The notes beneath the pieces are model-generated. The model worked only from the letters and a program-made list of their open reading frames with translations, was not told the origin of the DNA and made no database searches. Below, in pieces: positions 7,919 through 16,028 of a stretch of 31,202 nt of DNA. Every line of letters begins with the position of its first letter. The first letter of the stretch is position 1. The stretch lies in NCBI GenBank assembly GCA_045120955.1, contig JBGVFH010000047.1, positions 1 to 31,202 of the forward strand. Reading direction: 5' to 3'. A program made the position numbers and the translations under genes. This DNA comes from JAZMZS01 sp045120955. Lineage in GTDB: Bacteria; Bacillota; Clostridia; Oscillospirales; CAG-272.

Positions 7919-8881
7919 ATGACAAAAAAATTGAAATTTATCGGAAAAGCGGTGCTTTTTCTGCTCGCAGGAGCGGCGGCACTCGTACTTTTGGTGATAG
8001 TAGGGCTAAACATTGCAAAATATGCGATATACTCGGACTACTATTCTATAAAAACAAATATCTGCAAAAATCCGGGGCTTGGTGACGGGTTCGTTTGTCA
8101 GGGTATTGCCGCAGACGAGGCAGACGGTGTTATTCTGGTATCCGGCTACATGAAGGACGGCAGCGCATCGAGAATTTACGTCACGAACACGGATGATGAG
8201 TCGTATTACGTACAGCTCGAAAAAGGCGGACAAAGCTACACAGGCCATGCGGGTGGTATTGCGGTAACGGCGGGCAACGCTTACGTTGCGAGTGCAAACA
8301 AGGTATACACCCTGCCTCTCGCTGACATTCTCTCGGCAAATGAGGGGGACTTTATCGACATGGGAGAGGGAACGGGTGTAAATAACAGCGCCTCGTTTAT
8401 CTACACGGATGACACGCATCTGTATGTCGGAGAGTTCCACGACGGAGGAAAATATACTATAGAAGGGCATGAGAACAAAACGGCGGAAGGCACTCACTAC
8501 GCCATCTGCTCAAAATACGATATAAATGACCTCACCGCCCCCGTTGCGGTATATTCTATCCGCAACAAGGTGCAGGGCATAGCCTTCTCAGCAGACGGCA
8601 CCGTTGTTATGTCTACATCCTACGGTCTTTCCGATTCGTATTATTATGTATATAACGTAAATGACGCAACAGACGCAGAAAAGACCCTTGACGGAGCGCC
8701 CGTGTATTACCTTGACAGCCTTATACGGAAGGTAAAGGCGCCTGCGATGGCAGAGGGTGTGGATATATACAACGGAGGCTATATCACTCTTACAGAGTCA
8801 GCCTCGGATAAATACATATTCGGAAAGCTGTTCGGAGCTACAAAGATAGTGTCGCTTGACCTGTCGGGTGCAAATGACTGA
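7919..8881 (+). CDS. membrane-anchored extracytoplasmic protein, propeller-like, function unknown
   Basis: A 320-residue protein with an uncleaved signal anchor: a basic N-terminus (MTKKLKFIGK), one hydrophobic span at about 11-34, and then a soluble extracellular body. The body has recurrent short beta-type blocks around glycine and aromatic residues (GFVCQGIAADEADGVILVSG, GGIAVTAGNAYVAS, KVQGIAFSADGTVVMSTSYG), which suggests a beta-propeller of the YncE or SMP-30 style. I recognise no catalytic signature. The reading frame is open back to 7838, overlapping rlmD, but the ATG at 7919 is chosen because AGGATAGGA lies just upstream and the signal anchor begins there. It sits between rlmD and the acyltransferase genes on the same strand. 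Confidence 0.75.
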   Translation: MTKKLKFIGKAVLFLLAGAAALVLLVIVGLNIAKYAIYSDYYSIKTNICKNPGLGDGFVCQGIAADEADGVILVSGYMKDGSASRIYVTNTDDESYYVQLEKGGQSYTGHAGGIAVTAGNAYVASANKVYTLPLADILSANEGDFIDMGEGTGVNNSASFIYTDDTHLYVGEFHDGGKYTIEGHENKTAEGTHYAICSKYDINDLTAPVAVYSIRNKVQGIAFSADGTVVMSTSYGLSDSYYYVYNVNDATDAEKTLDGAPVYYLDSLIRKVKAPAMAEGVDIYNGGYITLTESASDKYIFGKLFGATKIVSLDLSGAND

Positions 8882-8948
8882 CGGCATATATATTTGTGCG
8901 AAGATCGAAGCGTATGAAAGCATACGTTTATAACGAGGAGAGAAAGCT

Positions 8949-9524
8949 ATGGCTAAAGCAAAAAAACAAAAAAGCGGTCCTGCGATATTTATGTACAGCG
9001 TCATAGCCTTGATGCTGACGGTGGCGGCGGTGTGTTTTGCCTTGTACTACACGGGCAGACTTTCGCACGGAGCCGTGCTGTGGACGGGGGTTTGCGCTTT
9101 TACGATAGTGTATCATTTCTGGCTGAGAATAATCATGGGAAACGTGACCAAGCTTTTCGGTATCCGATACACTCAGGCATGGTTTAAACAGCGCCGCTTT
9201 GAGCCGAAGCTCTATAAAATACTGCGTGTTCGCTCATGGCGTGACAAGGTGCTTACCTACGATCCCGAGGCATTTGACGTAAAGGCACACACGCTCGAAG
9301 AGATAGCCAACACCATGTCAAAGGCATAGACAGACCATTGGATAAACGAAATTATCTCGCTTACGACGGTATTTTTCGGTCTTATCTGGGGGCGTACCTG
9401 GATATTTGCCGTAACAGCCGTTGCCGCCATGCTTTTTGATGCGCAGTTTATTCTTGTGCAAAGATACAACCGCCCTGCGGTACTGCGCCTTATGCAAAGA
9501 CGAAAAAACAAGGCGGCGGCGTGA
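8949..9524 (+). pseudogene. CrtO-like acyltransferase family membrane protein, interrupted by in-frame TAG
   Basis: The first reading frame gives 126 residues ending at TAG (9327-9329). The same frame continues for another 64 residues to TGA at 9522-9524 without any frameshift. Both halves fit one protein of the glycosyl-4,4'-diaponeurosporenoate acyltransferase (CrtO) family: two N-terminal membrane spans, HFWLR, RRFEPKLYKILRVRSWRDK and YDPEAFD before the stop, then DHWINEI, a membrane span and the hallmark VQRYNRP after it. As I recall it, Staphylococcus CrtO reads RAELIHWI at this place, so the amber sits at the conserved Glu; a single GAG-to-TAG change would explain it. The basic C-terminus (QRRKNKAAA) is intact. 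Either this is a fresh nonsense pseudogene, the stop is suppressed, or it is a base-call error. A carotenoid role is not implied, as no other crt gene is seen. Confidence 0.75.
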
Positions 9525-9582
9525 CACAAAGTAAAAGCATGGCTGACTTTTTTGAAAATAATCGTAAAAACGGGGAAAGATC

Positions 9583-10416
9583 ATGACGCAGACAATGACC
9601 GAACAAAAAACACAGCGAAGCTCAAACAGAATAGCTGAGATAGATATCCTGCGGGGTATTGCGGTCTTTCTGATGATCTTTGACCATATGATGTTTGACA
9701 TTTTCGGGCTTATGCCGTCGGTTTTTGCTGATTTTCCGAGGGCAGGCTTTTCAGCGGCTCTTTGCAGAGCGGCGCAGAGCTATTGGTCGTGGGATGTGAG
9801 GATAGTTTTGCGGTATGCGGTGGTATTCGTCTTTTTGTCTGTCACGGGGATATGCTGCTCCTTTTCAAGGAGCAACCTCAAAAGAGGGTGCAGACTAATG
9901 CTGGTGGCTCTGGCTCTTACGGCGGTAACGCTGGGTGTCGGCATACTTGTGGATGACATAGATATGATGGTCGCCTTCGGGGTGCTTCATTGCATTGCAC
10001 TCACGCTGATAATAATAGGCTTACTCGAAAAGCTCGGCACGGGCAAGTGGGTATATCTCGCCCTCGGTGTGCTGATGCTGATCATCGGCATCATGCTTGA
10101 GTCGGAGAGTAGGTTTGTATCCTTTGAGCGGGGAGAGATACCGATGACGGTGCTCAGAGCTGTTTTGGGCTTTGTCTCTTGCGGAAGCGACAGCTTTCCT
10201 TTGCCGCTTAACGGAGGGCAGATATTCATCGGTGTGTTTTTGGGAAAGCATCTTTATTCACAGCGGCGCTCACTTATAAAAAACGCAAAATATCCGGAGA
10301 ATGCTCTGACCCTCGTAGGAAGACACAGTCTTGCCGTATACTGTGCGCATCAGATGATCATTCCGCTGATATTCGGCGTGATCTTGCTGCTTTGCGGTTT
10401 TAGTATATCTATATGA
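9583..10416 (+). CDS. HGSNAT-type (DUF1624) membrane acyltransferase
   Basis: A 277-residue polytopic membrane protein of the heparan-alpha-glucosaminide N-acetyltransferase catalytic family (PF07786, formerly DUF1624). These transfer acyl groups across the membrane to sugars or glycan ends. The family signature is at the N-terminus: EIDILRGIAVFLMIFDH (Asp21, Arg24, Gly25, Asp34, His35). About seven hydrophobic spans follow, with a conserved-looking C-terminal LAVYCAHQMIIPL. The ATG at 9583 follows GGGGAAAG. The stop codon is 13 bases before the next gene (AMP-forming ligase), so the two are very likely co-translated. The acceptor is unknown; in Gram-positive bacteria a cell-wall or secreted glycan is the reasonable guess. 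Confidence 0.82.
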   Translation: MTQTMTEQKTQRSSNRIAEIDILRGIAVFLMIFDHMMFDIFGLMPSVFADFPRAGFSAALCRAAQSYWSWDVRIVLRYAVVFVFLSVTGICCSFSRSNLKRGCRLMLVALALTAVTLGVGILVDDIDMMVAFGVLHCIALTLIIIGLLEKLGTGKWVYLALGVLMLIIGIMLESESRFVSFERGEIPMTVLRAVLGFVSCGSDSFPLPLNGGQIFIGVFLGKHLYSQRRSLIKNAKYPENALTLVGRHSLAVYCAHQMIIPLIFGVILLLCGFSISI

Positions 10417-10429
10417 AAAGGGGCGTCTT

Positions 10430-12010
10430 ATGCCGACATTATATCAAAGTCTGCTCAAATACAATAACAGCGATGTAAAAGCACTTTACTTTGAGGGTAA
10501 CAGCTATACATTTAAGCAGCTTCTTGTCCGTGTGCGGCAGGCTGCCGCATATCTGAAGGATAAGGGAATACACAAGGGAGACGTGGTTACGACAGTCCTG
10601 CCCAATCTTCCGATAACCGTGTATCTTTTCTATGCGCTCGATGCGATAGGTGCGGTGCAGAACATCGTTCACCCTCTCACGCCCGCAGAGAAGATACTTG
10701 AGACGATGACAGAGACGGGCAGCCGCCATGCAATTCTGCTCGAGACCTTGTACGGCGAGAACAGACAGCTTTTTGAGGGCTCTGAGCATACCTTCTTTTT
10801 CGTAAATCCGATGTACGACAAGTCCCCTCTGCACAGAAGATTGTTCTATCTCAAGTATAAGCGAGCAAAGGAAAGCGAGCGGATATTCAAGGCGGACAAA
10901 TTCAGAGCATATCCCGAGGAGCATTGCATCGAGCACAGGGACGAGAGAGAAAACTCCGTGTATCTGCACTCGGGCGGAACGACGGGAGTGCCGAAGGTCA
11001 TTGCGCTCTCGGATGCTTCACTCAACAATCTCGCCGCTAAGGTAGACGGCATAATAGAAGGAGATGTCAAGGGAAGATCTATGCTTGCGGTGCTTCCGTC
11101 GTTTCACGGCTTTGGACTTGGGATGGGGATACACGCACCGCTGTACAATCACGCCGCAAGTGCGCTGATGATGAAATTCGACTGCAAAAAGGTCGTCAGA
11201 TGGATAAACCAAAACAAGGTCAACATGATCATCGGAGTGCCTCTTCTTTATCAAAAGCTGTTAAAGGACGGCGGATTTTTAGACGCTCGGCTTGAAAATC
11301 TCGACTATTGCTTTATCGGCGGAGACAATGTGCCGCCGAGCCTTATCTCGGAGTTCAACGACGTTATGCGCTCACACCGAAGCGGCGCAATGCTGCTCGA
11401 GGGCTACGGCCTTACGGAGACTGTGACGGTGTGCTGTGTAAATACAAAGGCAGCATTTAAAGACGGAAGCGTAGGACGGCCGCTGAGAGGGATAGATATA
11501 ACCGTCAGAGACTCACAACTGCGGTCACTGCCCGCAGCTGTGACAGGCGAGGTGTATGTCAAGGGAGATACTCTGATGAACGAATATCTCAGCGACCCGC
11601 AGGCAACGGGCATGACGCTTGTTGATATAGACGGGGAGAGCTGTGTAAGGACGGGAGATCTCGGATATCTCGACGGGGACGGATTTCTGTTTTTGAAGGG
11701 CAGGATGAAGCGCGTATTTAAAATAAGCGGAATAAACGTATATCCGTCGGAGGTAGAGAAGATAGCCACAGACAACGAGGATATAATTGATGCGGCAATG
11801 GAATTTTTCGAGGAGCCGAAGCCCCATACCGTGCTGTTCGTTATAAAAAGCAAAAATACGACAAAGACAGATGCACAGATAACCGAGGAGGTAACGGCAC
11901 AGCTTACGCAAAGGCTGCTGAAATACAGCCTCCCGTCAAAGCTCGTATTTATGGAGACATTTCCAAAGACCAACGTAGGTAAAACAGACCACAAGGCATT
12001 CAGAGAATGA
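10430..12010 (+). CDS. AMP-forming acyl-CoA synthetase/ligase (class I adenylate-forming)
   Basis: A 526-residue member of the AMP-binding (ANL) superfamily, which activates a carboxylic acid with ATP and transfers it to CoA or a carrier. Motifs in order: P-loop SGGTTGVPK at 181-189; YGLTET at 326-331; RTGDLG from 407, the ribose-binding Asp being 410; the hinge region KGRMKRVFKISGINVYPSEVE; and the C-terminal catalytic lysine in VGKTDHKAF (Lys518). The full length suits a free-standing ligase. It lies 13 bases after the membrane acyltransferase gene, with AAAGGGG before its ATG. That pairing suggests it supplies an activated acyl group, but the substrate (short-, medium- or long-chain acid) cannot be read from sequence by eye. 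Confidence 0.9.
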   Translation: MPTLYQSLLKYNNSDVKALYFEGNSYTFKQLLVRVRQAAAYLKDKGIHKGDVVTTVLPNLPITVYLFYALDAIGAVQNIVHPLTPAEKILETMTETGSRHAILLETLYGENRQLFEGSEHTFFFVNPMYDKSPLHRRLFYLKYKRAKESERIFKADKFRAYPEEHCIEHRDERENSVYLHSGGTTGVPKVIALSDASLNNLAAKVDGIIEGDVKGRSMLAVLPSFHGFGLGMGIHAPLYNHAASALMMKFDCKKVVRWINQNKVNMIIGVPLLYQKLLKDGGFLDARLENLDYCFIGGDNVPPSLISEFNDVMRSHRSGAMLLEGYGLTETVTVCCVNTKAAFKDGSVGRPLRGIDITVRDSQLRSLPAAVTGEVYVKGDTLMNEYLSDPQATGMTLVDIDGESCVRTGDLGYLDGDGFLFLKGRMKRVFKISGINVYPSEVEKIATDNEDIIDAAMEFFEEPKPHTVLFVIKSKNTTKTDAQITEEVTAQLTQRLLKYSLPSKLVFMETFPKTNVGKTDHKAFRE

Positions 12011-12106
12011 CCGATGCTGTGAGTGACCGTGTGCGGCACGGCACAGGTATCACGGGCGGCATTTATGAAATAAAACAAAAAACAAACTCATGCGGAGGAA
12101 ACAAAA

Positions 12107-12655
12107 ATGATATATATAGTTTTGGCAGACGGCTTTGAGGAGGTCGAGGCGCTGACCCCGTACAATCTTATGCGCAGAGCAGGTCTGAATGTAAAGCTCG
12201 TTGCGCTTGATAGCATGAAGCCGAGGGGATGCACGCTTGCGCTTGGCGTTGAGTGCGACATCACCATGCAGCAGGCGTTAGAGTCAGAGGATAAGATTGA
12301 GCTTCTCATGTTTCCGGGCGGAATGCCGGGGGCTGCAAACTGTGACAGCCATCCGCTCACGGACGCACTTATAAACAAGGCGATAGCAGACGGTGCGTAC
12401 CTCGCCGCTATCTGCGCCGCACCGATGATATTCGGAAAGAGAGGACTGCTCTCGGGCAAACGTGCGACAGCCTTTCCGAGCTTCAGAGAATATCTTGAGG
12501 GTGCTGTTGTCTGTGATAAGGAAAAGGTATGCACAGACGGAAGGTTTATCACGGCGGCAGGCATGGGCGCTGCATTTGAGTTCGGCATTGAGATACTCCG
12601 TGCTCTCTGCTCAGAGCAGGTCGCCATGAGCATAAAGGAAAGAGTTCAGGGCTGA
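12107..12655 (+). CDS. DJ-1/PfpI family protein (YajL/ThiJ-like)
   Basis: A 182-residue cytoplasmic protein of the DJ-1 subfamily. The nucleophile elbow AAICAAP carries Cys103, the N-terminal GFEEVE supplies Glu14, which lines the cysteine, and MFPGGMPG forms the adjacent oxyanion-type loop. Length and motifs match YajL and human DJ-1 (about 185-195), so it is more likely a redox or carbonyl stress protein than a PfpI protease. It starts at ATG 12107 after GGAGG. The 96 bases before it carry no terminator, so it may belong to the upstream transcript. Confidence 0.88.
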   Translation: MIYIVLADGFEEVEALTPYNLMRRAGLNVKLVALDSMKPRGCTLALGVECDITMQQALESEDKIELLMFPGGMPGAANCDSHPLTDALINKAIADGAYLAAICAAPMIFGKRGLLSGKRATAFPSFREYLEGAVVCDKEKVCTDGRFITAAGMGAAFEFGIEILRALCSEQVAMSIKERVQG

Positions 12656-12715
12656 GCGATGCCGTATTATTTTACGTTCAGCAAATAAAAACGGCGAAAG
12701 GAGGCAAAACTTCAT

Positions 12716-13675
12716 ATGGATAATTATAGTATGCCGCCTCGGGGCGAGCCCGAGCAGAGCACACCGAGAGTGAGGCACACGTTTACAGCTCCTCTGTTGT
12801 GTGCGGCGGTGTTCTTGCTGCTTTTGCTTACACAGACGGTAGATCTTAGTAAAGCCGCAACCTCCCCGACAGAGGTATATCTGTCGCTTGTAGCCATTCA
12901 GCTTTTTGTGTTTATGCTTCCGTCGGTATTTTATATAAGATACCGAGGCCTCGATATGCGCTCCGAGCTGAGAATGCGGCTCTTTGCTCCCGACAAGATA
13001 ATGTTTGTCGTGTTGTGCTCGCTTGTATTGATAGTATCGAGTATTCTTGTCAGCGCCGTCAGCGGAGCTGTCGGAGAGTCTGTATACAGCTATGAGTACA
13101 TATCCGGAAGCTACACCGTAGAGAACGGTGCGGGGATATACTATGCGATATGCTTTGCTCTGCTGCCTGCGATATGCGAGGAATTTCTGTTTCGGGGTAT
13201 CGTGATGAGCGAATATCAGCGTACTTCCATCCCTGCGGCTGTGGTCATAAACTCGCTGTTTTTTGCGATGCTCCATTTTGATCTTACAAAATTGCCGTTT
13301 TTCTTCATCTCGGGGCTGGTGCTTTCTATGTGCGCATATGCGGCAAACTCTGTCATAGCATCTGCGTGCGTGCATCTTGCCTACAATCTCTTTGCGTTAT
13401 TCGGCGGACCGCTTGTAAACAATGTGATAAGCTCGCTTGGGGAGCTTACTCTGATAATAATTTCACTTACCGTATTTTTGCTGCTCTTGCTCACACTTAC
13501 CTTCGGAGAGTGTCAGCGAATATACGCTTCTTACTCAAAAAAGAACAAAGACAGCTCTTATGCAGTTAAACATAAAAAGGGCACGGGCGCACTTAGATTT
13601 TTCATGTCACTTCTATCCCCGATGTCTTTAGTGTGCATAGTAATGTATATAACAGTAGCATTGCTGCAAAAATAA
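12716..13675 (+). CDS. CPBP family intramembrane metalloprotease
   Basis: A 319-residue polytopic membrane protein of the CPBP (CAAX protease and bacteriocin-processing, Abi) family. The diagnostic motifs are present: Glu155-Glu156-X3-Arg160 (EEFLFR), a second histidine in FAMLHFD, and a third histidine with Asn in CVHLAYN. About eight hydrophobic spans are visible, with a proline-rich cytoplasmic leader and a C-terminal span. Family members cleave membrane-embedded substrates or process peptides; some give bacteriocin self-immunity. No bacteriocin-like small ORF is seen nearby. The start at 12716 has an ideal AAAGGAGG site. It is followed after 33 bases by mltG, so a cell-envelope role is plausible. 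Confidence 0.9.
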   Translation: MDNYSMPPRGEPEQSTPRVRHTFTAPLLCAAVFLLLLLTQTVDLSKAATSPTEVYLSLVAIQLFVFMLPSVFYIRYRGLDMRSELRMRLFAPDKIMFVVLCSLVLIVSSILVSAVSGAVGESVYSYEYISGSYTVENGAGIYYAICFALLPAICEEFLFRGIVMSEYQRTSIPAAVVINSLFFAMLHFDLTKLPFFFISGLVLSMCAYAANSVIASACVHLAYNLFALFGGPLVNNVISSLGELTLIIISLTVFLLLLLTLTFGECQRIYASYSKKNKDSSYAVKHKKGTGALRFFMSLLSPMSLVCIVMYITVALLQK

Positions 13676-13708
13676 GCGCCGAAAATTTATGGCAGAAAGG
13701 ACTTGCAA

Positions 13709-14956
13709 ATGAAAAAAGATAAGGATAAGCGCACCCAAAACACCCCCGCCGCCGATGACGGCAAAACACGGGAAAGTGCGCTTGTTGCGGCTGTGCATGA
13801 CAGCGAAGAGGAATTTACCGTTAAGAGCGAAAAGAAAAGCGAAAAGGTACAGCGCACGGGAACAACACCGACCCTCATTTCAGGAGTGCTCAAATCGGTC
13901 ATTTATATCACCTGTGTCATTGTCGTGTCCGTATTTGCGGCGATCGGAATCATTGTCATAGGCAACGACGTTTTCGCACTTGTAAAGGATGATGCCGTGG
14001 TGGAGGTCACTATCCCCGAAAACGCCACTATTGATCAGGTCTCGGACATACTGTATGAGGCAGGCGTCATCAACTATCCGACGGTGTTCAAGATATATGC
14101 GTCGCTCAAGCACGTTGATCCCTCTGAATTTGTCAGCGGAACATATGAGGTATCCCCGATGATGAACTATGACAGACTGTGCGTTGCTTTTGTCGAGGTA
14201 TACACAAGAGAGATAGTCCGTCTGACCATTCCCGAGGGCTCGACCGTGCAGGATATCATAAATATCTTTACCGAGGCGGGCATAGGAACAAAGGAAGGCT
14301 TTGTTGATGCGATAAACAACTTCGACTATTCGCCGTATTTTGACTTTATCGCTGATATAAACGCAGCCACCACCGCCGACCGTGTGTACAAGCTGGAGGG
14401 ATATCTTTATCCCGACACATACGATTTTTACTCGGATGCAAAGGAGTCGCAGATAATATACAAGCTGCTTGAAAACTTCGACGCAAAGTTCAGCGGTGAG
14501 ATGCTGGCTGATGCACAAGAGGCGGGCTACAGCATGGATGAAATAATCATCCTTGCGTCGCTTGTGCAAAAGGAGGCGTACTACTACGAGGATTACGACG
14601 CTATTGCTTCTGTTTTCATCAACCGTCTGAAAAACCCCTCCGTGTATCCGAAGCTTGAGAGCGATGCTACGGTATCCTATGCTATCGAGCTTGTGCAAGG
14701 CAAGCGTCCCGACAAGATAGGCGATGCGGAGCTGCAGTTTAACAGTCCGTACAATACCCGTGTCTACAACGGACTGCCGCCCGGAGCTATATGCAATCCC
14801 GGATACGAGGCTATAATGTGCGCTATCTATCCGGCAAATACCGACTATTATTACTTTGTTGCGGATAATGACGGCTATAACATCTTTTCAAAGACCTATG
14901 CAGAGCATCAAAAGGCAGTCCAAGCGGTAATCAACGCAAGAGACGACCAAGAATAA
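13709..14956 (+). CDS. mltG: endolytic murein transglycosylase MltG
   Basis: A 415-residue single-pass membrane enzyme of the YceG/MltG family that cuts nascent glycan strands and so sets peptidoglycan chain termini. It has a charged cytoplasmic leader (about 60 residues), one membrane span (about 65-90), a LysM-like region with VTIPENATIDQVSDILYEAG, and the catalytic domain. The conserved glutamate is Glu289 in ASLVQKEAYY, followed by ASVFINRL and a TYP-like block, YNTRVYNGLPPGAICNPG, which is highly typical. The ATG at 13709 is chosen over the in-frame TTG at 13703 because AGAAAGG is eight bases from the ATG but only two from the TTG. The unusually long charged leader is shared by other clostridial members. 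Confidence 0.92.
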   Translation: MKKDKDKRTQNTPAADDGKTRESALVAAVHDSEEEFTVKSEKKSEKVQRTGTTPTLISGVLKSVIYITCVIVVSVFAAIGIIVIGNDVFALVKDDAVVEVTIPENATIDQVSDILYEAGVINYPTVFKIYASLKHVDPSEFVSGTYEVSPMMNYDRLCVAFVEVYTREIVRLTIPEGSTVQDIINIFTEAGIGTKEGFVDAINNFDYSPYFDFIADINAATTADRVYKLEGYLYPDTYDFYSDAKESQIIYKLLENFDAKFSGEMLADAQEAGYSMDEIIILASLVQKEAYYYEDYDAIASVFINRLKNPSVYPKLESDATVSYAIELVQGKRPDKIGDAELQFNSPYNTRVYNGLPPGAICNPGYEAIMCAIYPANTDYYYFVADNDGYNIFSKTYAEHQKAVQAVINARDDQE

Positions 14957-14978
14957 ACTTACAAGAGGGTACTTTTAA

Positions 14979-15620
14979 ATGATAATCGAACAAAACGAAA
15001 CCACAATAGCATATCGCTGTCCGCATTGCGGCTGCGGAATAATGAGCCTTGTCGGGGTGTTCAGACTTAATGCCGACAGGCTCGTGCTCAAATGCCAATG
15101 CGGCAAGAGTGAGATGTCTGTTACAAAGTCAGCCGACGGCAAGGTGCGTATAGAGGTTCCTTGTCTTATATGCAGAGCACCGCACAACTACACGGTAAAC
15201 GAGTCGCTTTTCTTTTCGCAAAAGCTGTTTTTGCTTCCGTGCCATGTTTGCGGACTTGATGTGTGCTTTATAGGCGGACAGAGCGAGGTCTCTGCGGCTC
15301 TTGAGCAAAGCGGCGAGGAGCTGAAGAAAATGCTCGAGGAAGCGGGGCTGAGCGAGCTTGATGCTTTCCACAGAGAGGAAGAAAATGAGCTGCCGGACGC
15401 TCATATATACGATATCGTCAATTTTGTGGTGCGTGAGCTTGAGTATGACGGTAAGATACATTGCGAGTGCGGCAGCGGTCCATATGCCGTGTTCTTTTCA
15501 GAGGACGGCAAAAAGATAGTCGTTGCCTGTGAGGGCTGCGGTGCCGAGAAGGAGCTGCCTGCTGACAGCGTTGCCGCCGCTAACGAATTTTTAAATATAG
15601 ATGAAATAACGCTTGAATGA
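14979..15620 (+). CDS. cysteine-rich zinc-ribbon-like protein, function unknown
   Basis: A 213-residue soluble protein with six close cysteine pairs: CPHC (14-17, with an extra Cys19), CQC, CLIC, CHVC, CEC and CEGC. The spacing suggests at least three zinc ribbons formed by pairing of successive knuckles, two in the N-terminal half and one at the C-terminus, separated by an acidic helical stretch (SGEELKKMLEEAGLSELDAF). I do not recognise a named family; it resembles conserved clostridial hypothetical proteins. It follows mltG by 22 bases with an AGAGGG ribosome site and is the last gene before a strong terminator, so it is probably co-expressed with mltG. Confidence 0.75.
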   Translation: MIIEQNETTIAYRCPHCGCGIMSLVGVFRLNADRLVLKCQCGKSEMSVTKSADGKVRIEVPCLICRAPHNYTVNESLFFSQKLFLLPCHVCGLDVCFIGGQSEVSAALEQSGEELKKMLEEAGLSELDAFHREEENELPDAHIYDIVNFVVRELEYDGKIHCECGSGPYAVFFSEDGKKIVVACEGCGAEKELPADSVAAANEFLNIDEITLE

Positions 15621-15627
15621 CAAAAAG

Positions 15628-15665
15628 CGCCCTGATACTAAAAAGCATCAGGGCGTCTTTTTTTA
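15628..15665 (+). terminator. rho-independent terminator ending the ftsK-to-mltG gene run
   Basis: The stem CGCCCTGAT (15628-15636) pairs perfectly with ATCAGGGCG (15647-15655) around a 10-base loop and is followed by a run of T at 15658-15664. It begins eight bases after the stop codon of the cysteine-rich protein. Confidence 0.93.
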
Positions 15666-15667
15666 TT

Positions 15668-15753
15668 GCATAGGAAATTGCGTAATTACGCCCCGCCGTT
15701 TGGCTGACTTAAAGAAAAATCAAAGATACAATAGGCGGGGGGCGGTGGATGTT
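15668..15753. repeat. small dispersed repeat, copy 2 (inverted)
   Basis: Positions 15709-15737 are the exact reverse complement of 51-79 (29 nt). The element is bounded by CGCCCCGCC (15689-15697) and a GGCGGGGGGCG run (about 15735-15745), which can pair. It starts at GCATAGGAAATTGC directly after a terminator. A near-identical GCATAGGACATTGC follows the terminator at 25783-25822, next to a copy of the large repeat. The 77-residue ORF crossing this region runs through the terminator and is not a gene. 15754-15859 holds only AT-rich leader sequence. Confidence 0.7.
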
Positions 15754-15859
15754 TTTGAGGTAGGAGCGGTGTTGCTGAGGTCGGTTTTTGAAAAAAATTG
15801 TGTCATATTTGACGGATGCGAATATACTGATAGAGAAAAAGGATAATTGGAGGCTCATT

Positions 15860-16018
15860 ATGAATAAAACAAGAACCGTCTGTAAGGTGTTGGGTGTGGC
15901 ATTGCTGTCATTTGGGCTTGGAATACTGTCCTCCTTCTTTTTGCCTGCTACGGTGTTGATAGTAATAGAATCGATCTTGATAATAGCGGTGGGTCTCATA
16001 TATTTTTCATGCAAGTGA
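15860..16018 (+). CDS. small hydrophobic membrane protein (52 residues), function unknown
   Basis: A 52-residue protein with a short basic leader (MNKTRTVCK) and two predicted membrane spans joined at a proline (LLSFGLGILSSFFLP, then a Val/Ile-rich span ending in YFSCK). The ATG at 15860 has TGGAGG seven bases upstream; the longer reading of the frame from 15788 lacks a ribosome site. Its stop codon is embedded in the GTGAGG ribosome site of the SpoVM-like gene ten bases downstream, so the two are almost certainly one coupled unit. Similar small two-span proteins occur in clostridial genomes, but I know no function. The linkage hints at a sporulation role. Confidence 0.7.
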   Translation: MNKTRTVCKVLGVALLSFGLGILSSFFLPATVLIVIESILIIAVGLIYFSCK

Positions 16019-16028
16019 GGTTTGTTTT

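Noticed and set aside
8949..9524. Pyrrolysine-type readthrough of TAG
   Set aside because: Another gene in the window ends naturally in TAG, no Pyl genes are seen, and the conserved residue at that site is Glu; a nonsense mutation is simpler, though it remains testable.
12716..13675. Bacteriocin immunity system around the CPBP protease
   Set aside because: No leader-peptide-like small ORF, double-glycine motif or dedicated exporter is adjacent; the neighbours are DJ-1 and mltG.
15793..15835. Sigma-E type promoter for the SpoVM-like pair (TCATATT near 15806 with AATATACT downstream)
   Set aside because: The -35-like element fits, but the spacing to the best -10 candidate is about 11 bases instead of about 14, so the evidence is insufficient.
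15613..15846. 77-residue plus-strand ORF
   Set aside because: It begins inside the end of the preceding gene and reads straight through a strong terminator and the small repeat; no ribosome site.
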